Source: Begonia masoniana | Lineage: Eukaryota > Streptophyta > Magnoliopsida > Cucurbitales > Begoniaceae | DNA length: 64,000 nt | Direction: 5' to 3' | NCBI GenBank assembly: GCA_022432975.1 | Contig: CM039502.1 | Location: 486,375 to 550,374 of the forward strand | Shown: positions 1-10,584 of the stretch, piece by piece | How positions within the stretch are numbered: the stretch's first letter is position 1 | Layout: each line of letters opens with the position of its first letter | Position numbers and translations under genes: made by a program | The notes under the pieces: model-generated | The model's input: only the letters and a program-made list of their open reading frames with translations | Told to the model about the DNA's origin: nothing | Database searches by the model: none

Positions 1-291
1 GTGCAATACAAAGACACACTAGAAATGAGAAAAGTCCTTCTCAACCATTTTAATATGAAACCCTACATAACTTCAAACCAGAAGCAGTCGTAGCCAAAGA
101 GCTGGCTGTACAATGAATTTTCTTAGCATTTTCTAATCTCTTTTATTGTTTCTTTATTGAGTTATCTAGCCATCTATGTTGTCTGGCTAGCTGTAGTCTA
201 CATTTTAGATGATGGTTTGATGATTTCGGAACAGTCGAATATGTTTTTCTTAAATACTACTTTTAAAATATAATAAACTGATCTCACGCGT

Positions 292-551
292 TCACCTCCA
301 GTAGTGTTTCCTTCTTGTAAATCTTGCTTCTCTCTGAATGTAATTTCTTACTGCAGACAGGAGAAAGAGAGAAATATTTAAGAAAGTAGAGTTAATTATT
401 AGGTCAAATAAGTGAAAATCATAGGGTTTCTTACTCGTTAAATGCCTTGGATAAATGGACTGGAAATATGCATGAAAGAATTCTTTGTTCTCCTTTTGTA
501 GCTCTCTCCAGACTGAAGCAACAATTGCAGAAACAAATTCTAAATGAAATG

Positions 552-591
<40 letters not shown>

Positions 592-941
592 ATCTAAAAC
601 CTGTAAGTGTTATTTGAGGCCGTATACTTGCTTGTTCTGCTAACGCCTTGATGCATTGATCGCGACTCAAATGAAGAAGTAAACATCTCTCAATCAAATG
701 TTGCACCTGTGTATTAAAAATCAGTTTTTTTAATACAAAGATCACATATCTATGACAAAAGCTCACTGAACTCATAAATCTTCTTATCATGCAGATCATC
801 GCCTTAGAAATCATCATCTAACTTGAGAGAATAGTATGCAAGCATAGAGAGAGAGAGAGAGACCATTCTGATGTAGCTATGAGGATGACAACGCAAGCAA
901 GGAAGCTGCTGAAAATGGTGGTGACGGAAATCACAATACAT
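292..941 (-). CDS. Small plant-specific protein, TIGR01589-type domain (106 aa, four exons)
   Basis: Four minus-strand exons join in frame: 941-864, 706-601, 512-435 and 350-292, giving 321 nt (106 codons plus TGA). All junctions use GT/AG. The product has the hallmark core of a plant-only family of unknown function: SYIRMVQHLIERC across the exon 1-2 junction, then a CIKAL stretch, then TVWRELQKENKEFF across the exon 2-3 junction. It ends in a basic tail, RRKHYWR. No membrane segment or signal peptide is visible. The first intron and the 5' leader are rich in CT repeats on the transcribed strand ((GA)n on the plus strand). A TATTTAAA box lies about 130 nt upstream of the ATG. The exon model is strong because four separate exons keep phase; the function is unknown. 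Confidence 0.82.
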
Positions 942-1235
942 TTCCCTTGTGAATAATATGGTCAAAAAGAGAGAAAATAACAAACACAGGAGAAAGAGCG
1001 AGAAAACGAGGAATGCAACAAGAGAGAGAGAGAGAAGTGCTGACAGGAAAGATATTTGAGGGGAAGAATTTAAATAGCGAATAAAAAAAAAAGAGGAAGA
1101 AACATGGTTATCCACAGATATCTAAGTGAAGGGCCAAAAGAGGAGAAGAAATCCAAATTAAAGGATTCACCTCATCTCCAAAGAGATAAGAGAGAGCGAT
1201 AGTTTGGCTAGAGAGAGAGAGAGAGAGAGAGACTG
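555..1235. repeat. Four (GA)n microsatellite tracts in the leader and introns of the TIGR01589 gene
   Basis: Perfect or near-perfect GA runs lie at about 555-588, 846-862, 1020-1035 and 1213-1231. Read on the transcribed strand they are CT tracts, which are common in plant 5' leaders and core promoters. The run at 555-588 and the one beginning the first intron lie next to splice sites. Confidence 0.85.
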
Positions 1236-1239
1236 AAAA

Positions 1240-1628
1240 TATGATACCCTCTTTCCCCGCCCTAAAGCCTTGCACCCACTTGCCCTACGTGTCATTATTA
1301 TTACCCTTCAAACGACGGGTCCCTTTCGCCACCTCCCATGATGACTGCGCATACGCCAACCAGCGATAGTCGTCATCTTCTTGCCCTTCTTCTAGGGTTT
1401 CTGTCCTGATAACTAAGAATTTACTCATGAGATTGAGCAAATACCCATTAACCCTGTTACTAGAATCATGGTAGATTATTTTCCACTTATTTTTAGTCTT
1501 AGTTTGTTCTTCTAGACTCATTCAATTCAATGAGAGTAATGAGTGTTATATATAATTTACTGTACTAATAAACTAACATGTATTATGTATCACATATGAA
1601 GTTGTCATTATGCAATGTCGTTAAAATT
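1240..1628. other. Intergenic, no gene supported
   Basis: Between the leader of the TIGR01589 gene and the left MULE terminus. A 78-codon open frame on the minus strand (1285-1521) has no recognisable domain and no splice context, so it is not called. The rest is AT-rich. Confidence 0.5.
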
Positions 1629-2165
1629 AGGGTTAAAATTAATTTACACCCTAAAGTACGAGTTTAATTTAAAATAACTATTAGACTAAAAATTTTAACA
1701 ATTAAAATCTTAAACTATCTAAATTATAAAAAATCAAACTCTGGCGGAGGCCGATCACCTCTCGTTCTCAATTTACGCCGAGATCGGGTGGGCTATCTAA
1801 ATTGAACGGCGCCCCAATCTGTCTAGTGCTTAGGTGACATTAGACATATTGGGTCGGAGGGTCGATGTGGGGTTGGAGACCCCCGTTCAACGTACACCGT
1901 ACGTGATTCGAGACCGAGGAAACACTGCCCCGGATCAGTCCCATGTTCCCTGTCTCACCCTTTTCAAGTTTCTAGAGAACGGGGCCGCCCCTGATCGGCC
2001 CTCTATTGTTGACCCTAACTTTTTTGTAAGATTGAGAATGGGGTGTCGCCGCTTCGAAATGGCCCCCCGATCTCAATTATTTATCCAGCCGTTCTCAGGA
2101 ACAGGGGTCAATCTCCGACACTATATAAGGAAACACCCCCCATTCTCACCCCAGCTGGAAAAAAC
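1629..2165 (+). repeat. Left TIR of MULE-1 with inward TATA box
   Basis: Inverted homologue of 10585-11167. It is GC-rich from 1740 and ends near a TATATAAGGAA box (about 2122-2132) that points inward, towards the transposase start at about 2226. The same box recurs in the right TIR, so each TIR appears to carry a promoter for the gene next to it. Confidence 0.82.
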
Positions 2166-2225
2166 CCTCAAATCTCTACTCTTTCTTGCTCCGGTAAATT
2201 TTCTCTATATTAGTGACGTCGATGA

Positions 2226-5200
2226 ATTCTGATTCGAGTAGATCGGTTGATTTAGACTAGACAACAATTTGTGATTCGAATATGAACTGGTATTTGTACT
2301 CCACACCCCTATATGGTGATCTTCGGGCATTCGATCACCTTAAAGGAAATGAAGAAATAGAAGTGCAATCGACGTCGAAAACTCTAGACAATGAGTTTCG
2401 AACACGGTCGACTCGGAGGATGATTAAGTGGAAAGCATACCGATAAGGAAATAAATTTCGATAAGATTTTATCCGGGAAAAAAATATAGTTCTTTAAAAG
2501 CAATTAGAGAAGAAATAGTAGAATATGTTTTGAATAATGATTATGGAATCAAACTCATTAAAAGGGAATCTCGGCAACTGACGGCAGTGTGTGAAGACGG
2601 ATATGATTGGCGACTACATGGTTCGAAGATGCAAAATGAGCTTACATTTCAAATAAAAAGTTTCAATGATTGTCACAACTGTTCAAGAAAAATTGAGAAT
2701 CAGCATGCTACTGCAAAATGAGTGGCAAATCATTATTTGGATAAGTTTAAAAGTCAACCTATGTAGAAAATTTCATCTATTATCGAGACAGTGAGGAAAG
2801 AATTGAATATCAACATTACACAAAGTTTTGCCATAAGAGCAAGAAGCAAAGCTCGAAAACTTAATGAAGGGAAAGACGACGAACAATACAAGCTATTGTG
2901 GTTGTATGCATAAGAAATTCGTAGATCAAATCCGGGTAGCACATTAGACCTACAAACTTACTTGGTGGGCTCTGCTGATAATGAGTCATGTGTATTCAAA
3001 AAAATGTATATATGTATGGCCCTTATAAGACAGATTTGTTGTAGTGTGTTACACCTATTATATGGTTGGATAATTGTCATATAAAGGGCTTCTGTCCCCG
3101 CCAATTACTGACAGCGATGAAATATATCTCATTGTTGTTGCCAATGTGGAATCAGAGTGTATGGACTCATGGATGTGGTTTTTGAAATTATTAAAAGAAG
3201 ATCTAAATACTTAATCGGGATATGGATGGACAAAAGGTATAATGCATTTTCGATTGTTATTTCAATTATTGGGTCGTTGTGGTAGTTATATTATTTTATG
3301 TTGAGTCTATCGTTCTTTTAAATATCTGATAACTCTTATTTTAGAGTTATTTTATGCAAATTTCACATAAGAAAACTTATATGAATTGAGTGATTGCAAT
3401 AATAAATTGATATGAATTTATTATAATTGCTATGTAATGCTGCAGCATTGGTGCTTTGATTGAATTTAATATATTTAATGCAAATTTCCTATTAAAAGCA
3501 GATTTTCTCCTTATCTTGAATTTTATATTTTCACAATTGAATGCTATTTTTATAGTGGGAAATTCAAATTCAAATGCTGAAGATTTGTGAAGGCAAAAAT
3601 CAAGGAAGAATAATTTGGAAAGAGAGAAAAGAGACTACAATTAAGGAAAATCAAATAGGTTGAAGATTTTGTGGAGAAAAGAAGATGACACATGGCGTGT
3701 AGAAAAGGACAAAAAAGAGGGAAAAGCAAATTGGAAAAAGAAGAATTGGAAGGATGGAAACACGTGGAAAGAGAAACCAATGAGAGAGAAAAAAGCAATT
3801 TCCTGGAAGAAAGCTAAAAAGGTGGGAAACAATTAAATATAATTGAGATTGGAGAGAGAAAGAGAGGATTGCATATTTTTTCGGTAAGGATTGGATTTTG
3901 GAGAGCTCTAACGGAGGAGTATTCTGAAAAAAAAAAGCTCATTGAGAGAATTCTAAAGAAGCTCTGGATCTGAAGAAGACCACCGACGCCGAGTTTTGAA
4001 TTTTCTCCTCTTTCTCTTATTTTTACTGCATTATTTTTCTATGAACAATTTTTTTAGTTTTAATTTAATTATGTCTAGTAGCTAAACTCTTTAATCTTGG
4101 TTAGGACGATAGTATTTGTTGCGATATTTTGCTACGATCTTGGTTTTGTTTATGGAATTATCTATTGAACAATTATTTGTGAAATTTCTTGCTAAGTCAT
4201 ATCATATCGATTGATAGGTTGACGATTCATGTTTATATTGTATCGATAGATAGATATAAATTTTAGATGCACGAATAATTAATTGAATTAAATTGTTACA
4301 ACGTAGTTAACATTAATTTGATTGGCGATAAGAATAGCACATGTCGAAATTCAATTTTAATCACATTCTTTCAAGGTAGAAAGAAATTCTAATTTGAATT
4401 TACCTAGGCAATTTGAAAGAATCCTAGAAATCAATTTTATTCTTACTGTTTTTTTTTAGATAATGCTGCAGAGTATTACCACAGCATCAGTAGTAAAATC
4501 ATCGTAACAAAGAAATCGATCCTAGCCAAGGCTTCTATACATTGAATTTTACCTCGTTTATTTTGCTTTCTTTTATTGCATCGTTATTCATATTTAAATT
4601 ATAATTATTATCCATCATCTTAATATTTTTTTATAAGATTTTTATAGCTATTAATTCGATTAACAATATCCTCGTGGGATCGATACTTTACTTACTCTAT
4701 TACTTCGTTAGCGACACGTGCACTTGCGTATAAGTGTGTAAAAACACTAACAATATCAGTGGTTGTTGCCCGCTATGCAACAATAATTACCATTAGTCGA
4801 ACACCGCTACTAATTCCGGCATATGTACGCAAAATTTAAAAACTAATTTTTGGTCAGATTATACAAAGATGCAATGTAGAATGCGGCCAGGGAAACCACA
4901 ACTTTTTATTTCGAGAGATAAATGAAGAACTTACATCTGATTAACCCGGATGCCCACGCATATCTTCGAGGTACAAACCTTAGATATTGGGCTAGTTATG
5001 CATTTTCTTTGATTCCCAAGTGTGAATTGAGATTAAACAATTTATGTGAGTTATTTAATGTCGTTATATCACCTGTCAGGGACAAACCGATTCTGACCAT
5101 GTTTGAGATGATCCGAAAGTGCTTAATGATTAGGATTGTCAAAAAATATGAGAAGTTGGCTTCATCAACAGACGTCTTGTGTCCATAGATAAGAAAAAAA

Positions 5201-5554
5201 CTTGTATGGCTAGAACGTGCAGCTCAAAATTAGAGCGCTATGTTTGCGGGAGTTGCACGATTTGAGGTCAGCAACGGCAATGAACAATATATTATCGACA
5301 TGAATACATATGTGTGCAACTGTTATAGGTGGGAGCATACTGGAATCTCGTGTGTCCATTTCATTCCCTGCATTCATTTCATGATACTAGCACCGAAAAA
5401 TTACGTTCATCAATACTATCACTGGGAACTTATCTGCAGATTTACTCAAACTTCATTCATCTTCTTAGCGGAAAATTATGTTAATTTAGCTTTTCCATTT
5501 ATGTTTCTTCCAAAGACTCTCGATCATTCAGAGGACTATATATTATTGTTCTGA
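2226..5554 (+). pseudogene. MuDR-type transposase, decayed and split by a solo LTR
   Basis: Successive blocks match MULE transposases in the expected order. 2226-2470 is an acidic N-terminus starting NSDSSRSVDLD and contains stops. 2530-2720 is the plant MuDR DNA-binding segment (CEDGYDWRLHGSK, then FQIKSF and HNCSR). 2724-2945 is the linker before the catalytic domain, with stops. 3150-3215 carries a DDE-domain piece (DSWMWFLKLLKEDL). 4790-4920 continues the catalytic region (EHRY, RHMYAKFKN). 4922-5188 covers YPKC/NN-type motifs (IPKCELRLNNLCELFN, RDKPILTM). 5240-5390 is a SWIM zinc finger (CNCYRWEHTGISCVH). Multiple stops and frameshifts, plus the solo LTR at 3327-4752, make it non-functional. 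Confidence 0.85.
3327..4752. mobile_element. Solo LTR A (1,426 bp), TSD ATATC
   Basis: Starts TGATAACTCTTATTTT and ends ACACTAACA, giving the TG...CA termini of an LTR. It is flanked by a perfect 5-bp duplication, ATATC, at 3322-3326 and 4753-4757. It contains no open frame of note. The 3' part holds GTGGGATCGATACTTTAC and CACGTGCACTTGCG, motifs typical of plant Ty3/gypsy LTR ends. It splits the MULE transposase between DDE blocks. It is best read as the product of LTR-LTR recombination that deleted the internal region. Strand of the parent element is not assigned. Confidence 0.88.
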
Positions 5555-5563
5555 ACACTTTGT

Positions 5564-5884
5564 TGTAATACCCGGCTTTTCGGGATATTAATATTTTAAT
5601 ATAAATGATATTTTTGTAAATATGTCAAATCAAGCCCGTTTTACGAACAAGGGTTTCGTTGGGATCCTAATTATTAGTATTGATTTTAAGAAATTTACGA
5701 GAATTTTCGAAGCAGTAACGCTTAATTCCGAGTAATTACGTTTCTCGTAATATAAAGGCGTTTTAGTAAAAATAATAAACGAGGTCCGATTTGCGAACGG
5801 ACAGTTTTATTGGGACCCTAATAATAAGTTGGACTTATGAGTGAAATAAGAAAGTTTGGAGAAACCGAATCGATAGACGAAACA
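5564..5884. mobile_element. Truncated copy of the start of solo LTR B
   Basis: Begins TGTAATACCCGG and matches the first about 320 bp of the solo LTR at 6525. It stops at the tandem-duplication junction. It is not an independent insertion: the same TTTGT precedes it only because that flank was duplicated too. Confidence 0.85.
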
Positions 5885-5949
5885 ATGAAGAAATTACATC
5901 TGATTAACCCGGATGCCCACGCATATCTTCGAGGTACAAACCTTAGATA

Positions 5950-6515
5950 TTGGCTAGTTATGCATTTTCTTTGATTCCCAAGTGTGAATTGAGATTAAAC
6001 AATTTATGTGAGTTATTTAATGTCGTTATATCACCTGTCAGGGACAAACCGATTCTGACCATGTTTGAGATGATCCGAAAGTGCTTAATGATTAGGATTG
6101 TCAAAAAATATGAGAAGTTGGCTTCATCAACAGACGTCTTGTGTCCATAGATAAGAAAAAAACTTGTATGGCTAGAACGTGCAGCTCAAAATTAGAGCGC
6201 TATGTTTGCGGGAGTTGCACGATTTGAGGTCAGCAACGGCAATGAACAATATATTATCGACATGAATACATATTGTGCAACTGTTATAAGTGGGAGCATA
6301 CTGGAATCTCGTGTGTCCATTTCATTCCCTGCATTCATTTCATGATACTAGCACCGAAAAATTACGTTCATCAATACTATCACTGGGAACTTATCTGCAG
6401 ATTTACTCAAACTTCATTCATCTTCTTAGCGGAAAATTATGTTAATTTAGCTTTTCCATTTATGTTTCTTCCAAAGACTCTCGATCATTCAGAGGACTAT
6501 ATATTATTGTTCTGA
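5950..6515 (+). pseudogene. Duplicated 3' fragment of the MULE transposase
   Basis: Second copy of the region at 4986-5554, produced by the 963-bp tandem duplication. It repeats the IPKCELRLNNLCELFN block and the SWIM zinc finger (CNCYKWEHTGISC) but lacks the rest of the protein. A one-base loss near its start and another near 6273 break the frame relative to the first copy. It has no promoter of its own and is a passenger of the duplication. Confidence 0.82.
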
Positions 6516-6524
6516 ACACTTTGT

Positions 6525-8888
6525 TGTAATACCCGACTTTTCGGGATATTAATATTTTAATATAAATGATATTTTTGTAAATATGTCAAATCAAGCCCGT
6601 TTTACGAACAAGGGTTTCGTTGGGATCCTAATTATTAGTATTGATTTTAAGAAATTTACGAGAATTTTCGGAAGCAGTAACGCTTAATTCCGAGTAATTA
6701 CGTTTCTCGTAATATAAAGGCGTTTTAGTAAAAATAATAAACGAGGTCCGATTTGCGAACGGACAGTTTTATTGGGACCCTAATAATAAGTTGGACTTAT
6801 GAGTGAAATAAGAAAGTTTGGAGAAACTGAATCGATAGACGAAACAATGAAAGAAATAGAATATAAAGCAATGAGGGCAAAATGGTAATTTCCAATCTAA
6901 AATTTATTAAAATGTTAAATACTTTTCTTTCCTATTCAGTTTCTTCATTCGTGAAGAAACTTCTCCAGAGAGAGAAGTTCTCTCTTTAGCCGCGACTCCC
7001 CTTCGCCGTTTCTCCCTCAATCGACAACGGATTCTCCTCCGATCTCCGGCAACTCTTCACGTTTTCTCCTCCGATCAACGTTCTAGGTAAGATTCTACAG
7101 CTTTCGGACATTAGTTTTCAGTTTTAACGAAGTTATAAGGTTAGGGTTTTCGTTTAGGTTTCGTTAAAAATGTAAATTGAGGGTTCGAGATTGATAGGTT
7201 TATCGAGTTTATGGATATAAAGGACGTATTAAACGTTATTGAACGAAGTTAAACTAATTTGTGAGAAATGTTAAATTTAATGAATTTCGGGTTTTTGGAA
7301 AAGCTCGTTATGGGATGTTTCGTAGAATCGAGCGCGAATTGGTTGTTTAAATGCCTCGATTAATTAAGTTATAGCTTTAGAAGAATTTCCTTAGTTAAGA
7401 ATTTCATTAAATTGGACGTTAACGGTTCAAGCGCATTTTAATGATAATTGTTGTGAATTGCCTTCGTGGACGGAGCTAGTATTCAACGGACGTCAGGTAA
7501 GTCTCTGCGACTTGTTTGGCCGATTGACCTACACCATACGATCTTCTGTTATTTGAGGAAGTTGGAGAATATAGATTGTTTAAATGCTTTGGTTGGGTAG
7601 CTAAGATTAGTTCTTTTGTAGGTTATGTTTTGAGTGTCTTAATGGTACATATGATGGTTGATTATTCTATGTTTATAACTGTTCATGCATCATAGTTTTA
7701 AAAACATCATGAAAAGGAATTTCTATGCATGTTTTCATGAAAAGGAAAAGGATAATGAAAAGATCTGAATGCATGTAATCTGGTCAAGGAGGTGGCGGTG
7801 GTTCAGACATGGCTGCTTGGGGAGCATGTTTTTCCCCCGGTTAGATACGAGGGGCTATCCAATCGCAGGATGTGCCGCTCCTATCTAGCGAGAGTGAGGC
7901 CACGGTGACATATCTGTAATGTAATGAAATGAAATGAATAGCGAAAAGGTAGGACGCATGTTTTATGAACCGCATGCATAGCATTCACTTGCATTCACGT
8001 AGACTTACTGAGCCTTAAGCTCACGACTTATTTTTATGGTGTAGGTGACCTCTACACAGGTGAGGATGAGATCCCTCCACCCGAGGCATGATCGGTTGAA
8101 GAAAGATGGCCCGTGGGAGTGTGCTGGGCAGTCGGTGCGCATTTTGACCCATGGGGATGTAGGTATATGTTTTGGGGACATGATATGAATTGTATAGCTT
8201 AGCATATTTGGATGTTTGGATCTGGTAGTGGATAGGTTTATGTTTAATGTTTTAAACGTGTTGGAAACCTGTTTTATAAACTGTTTTGGTGATCTTTAAA
8301 TTATGTGGAAATGTGTGGTTTTCAAACAGATCCATGAAGTTTGTTTTCACGAAAGTTTATTATGTTTTTAAACACGTTCTATGATATGTTATGTTATGGG
8401 TCGTTTAATTGATGTTAGAGGTAAGTTAAAGGAAGAAGAAATGTAGATGTATTGAAGTGGGTGTGTGCAGGGGATGAGAAAACAATGGAGGAATGCTCTC
8501 TGGAATTCTCGGATTCCAGAGAGCGCTTGTAAAAAAAAAAAAAAAAAAAGAAAGAAGGAGGAGGAGAAGGGCGACTGGGCGCGGGTGTGAGGGACGACTG
8601 ATCGCCCCTCCCTGGTTTTGATGAGGCGACCGATCGCTGGGGCAGCGATTGCTGCCAGCGATCGATCGCCCTTGGCTTTCGATTGTCAAATGCCGAATAT
8701 GCCCTCCCTTTTGTTTTATTTGTAAATTGTTTTAATTGTAGTTTTATATAATAGTTTTAATTGTTTTAAATGTTTTATTCAATTGATTTTAATTGTTTTC
8801 AAATTGTTTCCGTATAAACGCTAAGTATAAAAGAAAAATGAAAATTTTATATGGGTAAAAAAATGGGAAGAGTATTAGGGTCGCTACA
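6525..8888. mobile_element. Solo LTR B (2,364 bp), TSD TTTGT
   Basis: Starts TGTAATACCCGACTTTTCGG and ends GGGTCGCTACA. The perfect 5-bp duplication TTTGT lies at 6520-6524 and 8889-8893. The TGTAATACCC start and length of over 2 kb resemble Tekay/Del-type chromovirus LTRs (family knowledge, not a search). Inside are a CT-rich leader-like stretch around 6950-7090, a perfect 12-bp hairpin stem around 8498-8527 and a run of about 20 A at 8530. No coding region is visible. The element lies in the MULE 3' flank, after the transposase. Confidence 0.87.
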
Positions 8889-8893
8889 TTTGT

Positions 8894-9414
8894 AATGATC
8901 ATTGGATCAATGAAATTATAGTGAAGTTTTATCTTCGTTTTTCAGAAGTGTTCATCGGAACCTTCTCTGTTCGGTGCATAATATTCGAACTATCGGTATT
9001 TTCCCTTCGGTGCGTCATATCCGATTGGGTTTATTGTTGTCGGAGCCGAGTTTAGTACGTAATATCTGAACTGGGTTCCTCCGGTGCCTCACATCTGAAG
9101 GTTTATCACTTTCGTTCCAATCGGTGTGTAATATCCGATCGGATCCGTCGTGGTTTATCTTCATCCTATTCATTCTATCGGCGTCTTCTGGGTAAGTTTC
9201 GCCAGGTATCTCGTTCGCCCACCTCCATTCCATTATTTGTTCCACTTTCGTTTTATTCTATGTTTTGGAGTTGTTTTCAGTTAAACCTGAGAACAACGAG
9301 TTTGTTGATCTTTACTGGCTTCCGCTTGCATTGGTTCATGCTTAGCGAGAGATCTACAGGGCCAAAGCGTATCACTAGCCGTCTGGGGGGACAATGACCA
9401 AGAGAGAGCGTCCT
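8894..9414. other. MULE-1 interior between solo LTR B and the accessory ORF
   Basis: Contains repeated, diverged copies of a motif resembling TCGGTGCGTAATATCCGA at about 8970-9140, forming a short minisatellite-like array of four to six units. No credible ORF was found here. It probably corresponds to the intergenic part of the element between the two convergent genes. Confidence 0.5.
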
Positions 9415-10050
9415 TCATAGAACATCTGTAGAGGTGGAGGCCCTTTGATCTCCCTTGAACACCCAAGTCCCGTCGACTTCAATTAGGCTCATCCGAATCA
9501 AATGAAGCCTATCAAATATATCGCTGAATCTCTGTGCTCTCATCTGCTCTCCAGTCGGTAGCTGAATCCGAGCTTGCTTTACGATCTTCTGTATCAACGT
9601 CTCATACGACGGATTCTTGTTGCACATCCAACCAATCTCATGCATGTGACTTAAAATCACGAAGCTAGGGTCGAACATCTCCCCGTTGTACAGCTTCTTC
9701 ATCACGTAGAGATCCATGCAACTCACATGATCTTTATGTCCATCCCAAGGTAGAATTGTGTGAGTTACCAAATTGTGAATAGCCCGAGCTCTGATGTTGA
9801 AATCCTTGGATTTTGGATTCACAGCGAGGTTGAAATTGAGATGAATTTTTCTAAAAAACTGTAGTCCCTCGGCCGATCTGAAAAAATCGCAATCTCGAGA
9901 AACATGGTAGTGTCTCTCCACATCATTTCTTTCTCTGGAAAACCCAAGCACTTCATTAACCGTCTCTGAAGGTATAACAATCTCTGTACCAAGGATGTAC
10001 GTCTTCAAATACCCTACCATCCCTGTAGAGGACAAGTTCGCATAAAACAA
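9415..10050 (-). CDS. MULE accessory protein, 'putative plant transposon protein' domain (partial)
   Basis: A 211-codon open frame on the minus strand, convergent with the transposase. It shows the pattern of the plant-specific family named 'putative plant transposon protein': FYANL near the start, TYILGTEIVIP, VNEVLGF, then RARAIHNLVTHTILP, VSCMDLYVMKKL and FDPSFVILSHMHEI. The same family is encoded, with frameshifts, in MULE-2 at 55104-55980, where a longer N-terminus is readable. Related sequence continues upstream to about 10180 here (VNFRGWKSLQIKKIFDRI) but is out of frame. The N-terminus is therefore lost or frameshifted and the protein is probably incomplete. Function is unknown. Transcription would start from the TATA box in the right TIR. 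Confidence 0.62.
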   Translation of the reverse strand: MFYANLSSTGMVGYLKTYILGTEIVIPSETVNEVLGFSRERNDVERHYHVSRDCDFFRSAEGLQFFRKIHLNFNLAVNPKSKDFNIRARAIHNLVTHTILPWDGHKDHVSCMDLYVMKKLYNGEMFDPSFVILSHMHEIGWMCNKNPSYETLIQKIVKQARIQLPTGEQMRAQRFSDIFDRLHLIRMSLIEVDGTWVFKGDQRASTSTDVL

Positions 10051-10584
10051 GTGAAAAATTCAGTCGCAGCTATTGCCCTCAATCCATACACCCTGTGTAG
10101 AGCGATTCTGTCGAATATCTTTTTGATCTGCAACGACTTCCACCCTCTAAAATTGACTATTTTCGAATGAATAACCGAGCGGTTTGACATATCTCACTCA
10201 AACTGCTCTTGACACATTTGATTTCGAAATTCAATCGAAACATACCCAGTTGGCGGTCATCACGCTTGAGCCGGAGCATCTTGTGACAAGGGTGCCCGAT
10301 TTTTCGGACCACCTTGAGATGGTCCTCCTTGTGAAAATGATGGAAAATTTAGTAGAGAATGTTTGGTCAGGCCACCTTGTGACGGGACAACCTTTCGTTT
10401 AATCACCAAATTAGGAGTCATTTGAGGAAAATTTGGAGATTTAGGTTTAATTTGAGATTTCGAGATTTGGACGATTTAGGGCTCGGATTTGTGGAATTTT
10501 TTAGATGATATTTAAAGAAAATGATTAAGGAGGCCTGAAATAGTCAGATTTTGGGTTGGATCGCAGGGGGCCGAGAGAAAATCA

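Larger units (their letters stand above)
4922..6848. repeat. Tandem duplication, unit about 963 bp (two copies)
   Basis: Positions 4922-5884 and 5885-6848 are almost identical. Each unit contains the MULE transposase C-terminal part, including the SWIM region, followed by the first about 320 bp of solo LTR B. The distal copy has small indels that shift the transposase frame (for example, one G lost before TATTGGCTAG at about 5952). The outer ends share AATGAA(A)GAA, a short microhomology that probably seeded the duplication. Confidence 0.9.

Noticed and set aside
804..1115. A 103-codon minus-strand frame rich in Leu/Ser/Phe
   Set aside because: It is driven by CT repeats in the leader and overlaps exon 1 of the TIGR01589 gene, whose own frame is supported by splice phase and family motifs.
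5564..5884. A third LTR insertion in MULE-1
   Set aside because: It is the duplicated first 320 bp of solo LTR B; there is no 3' end or independent target duplication.
4922..6515. Two adjacent transposase-like genes
   Set aside because: They are two copies of one fragment made by a tandem duplication and lack N-terminal halves, so they are not separate genes.
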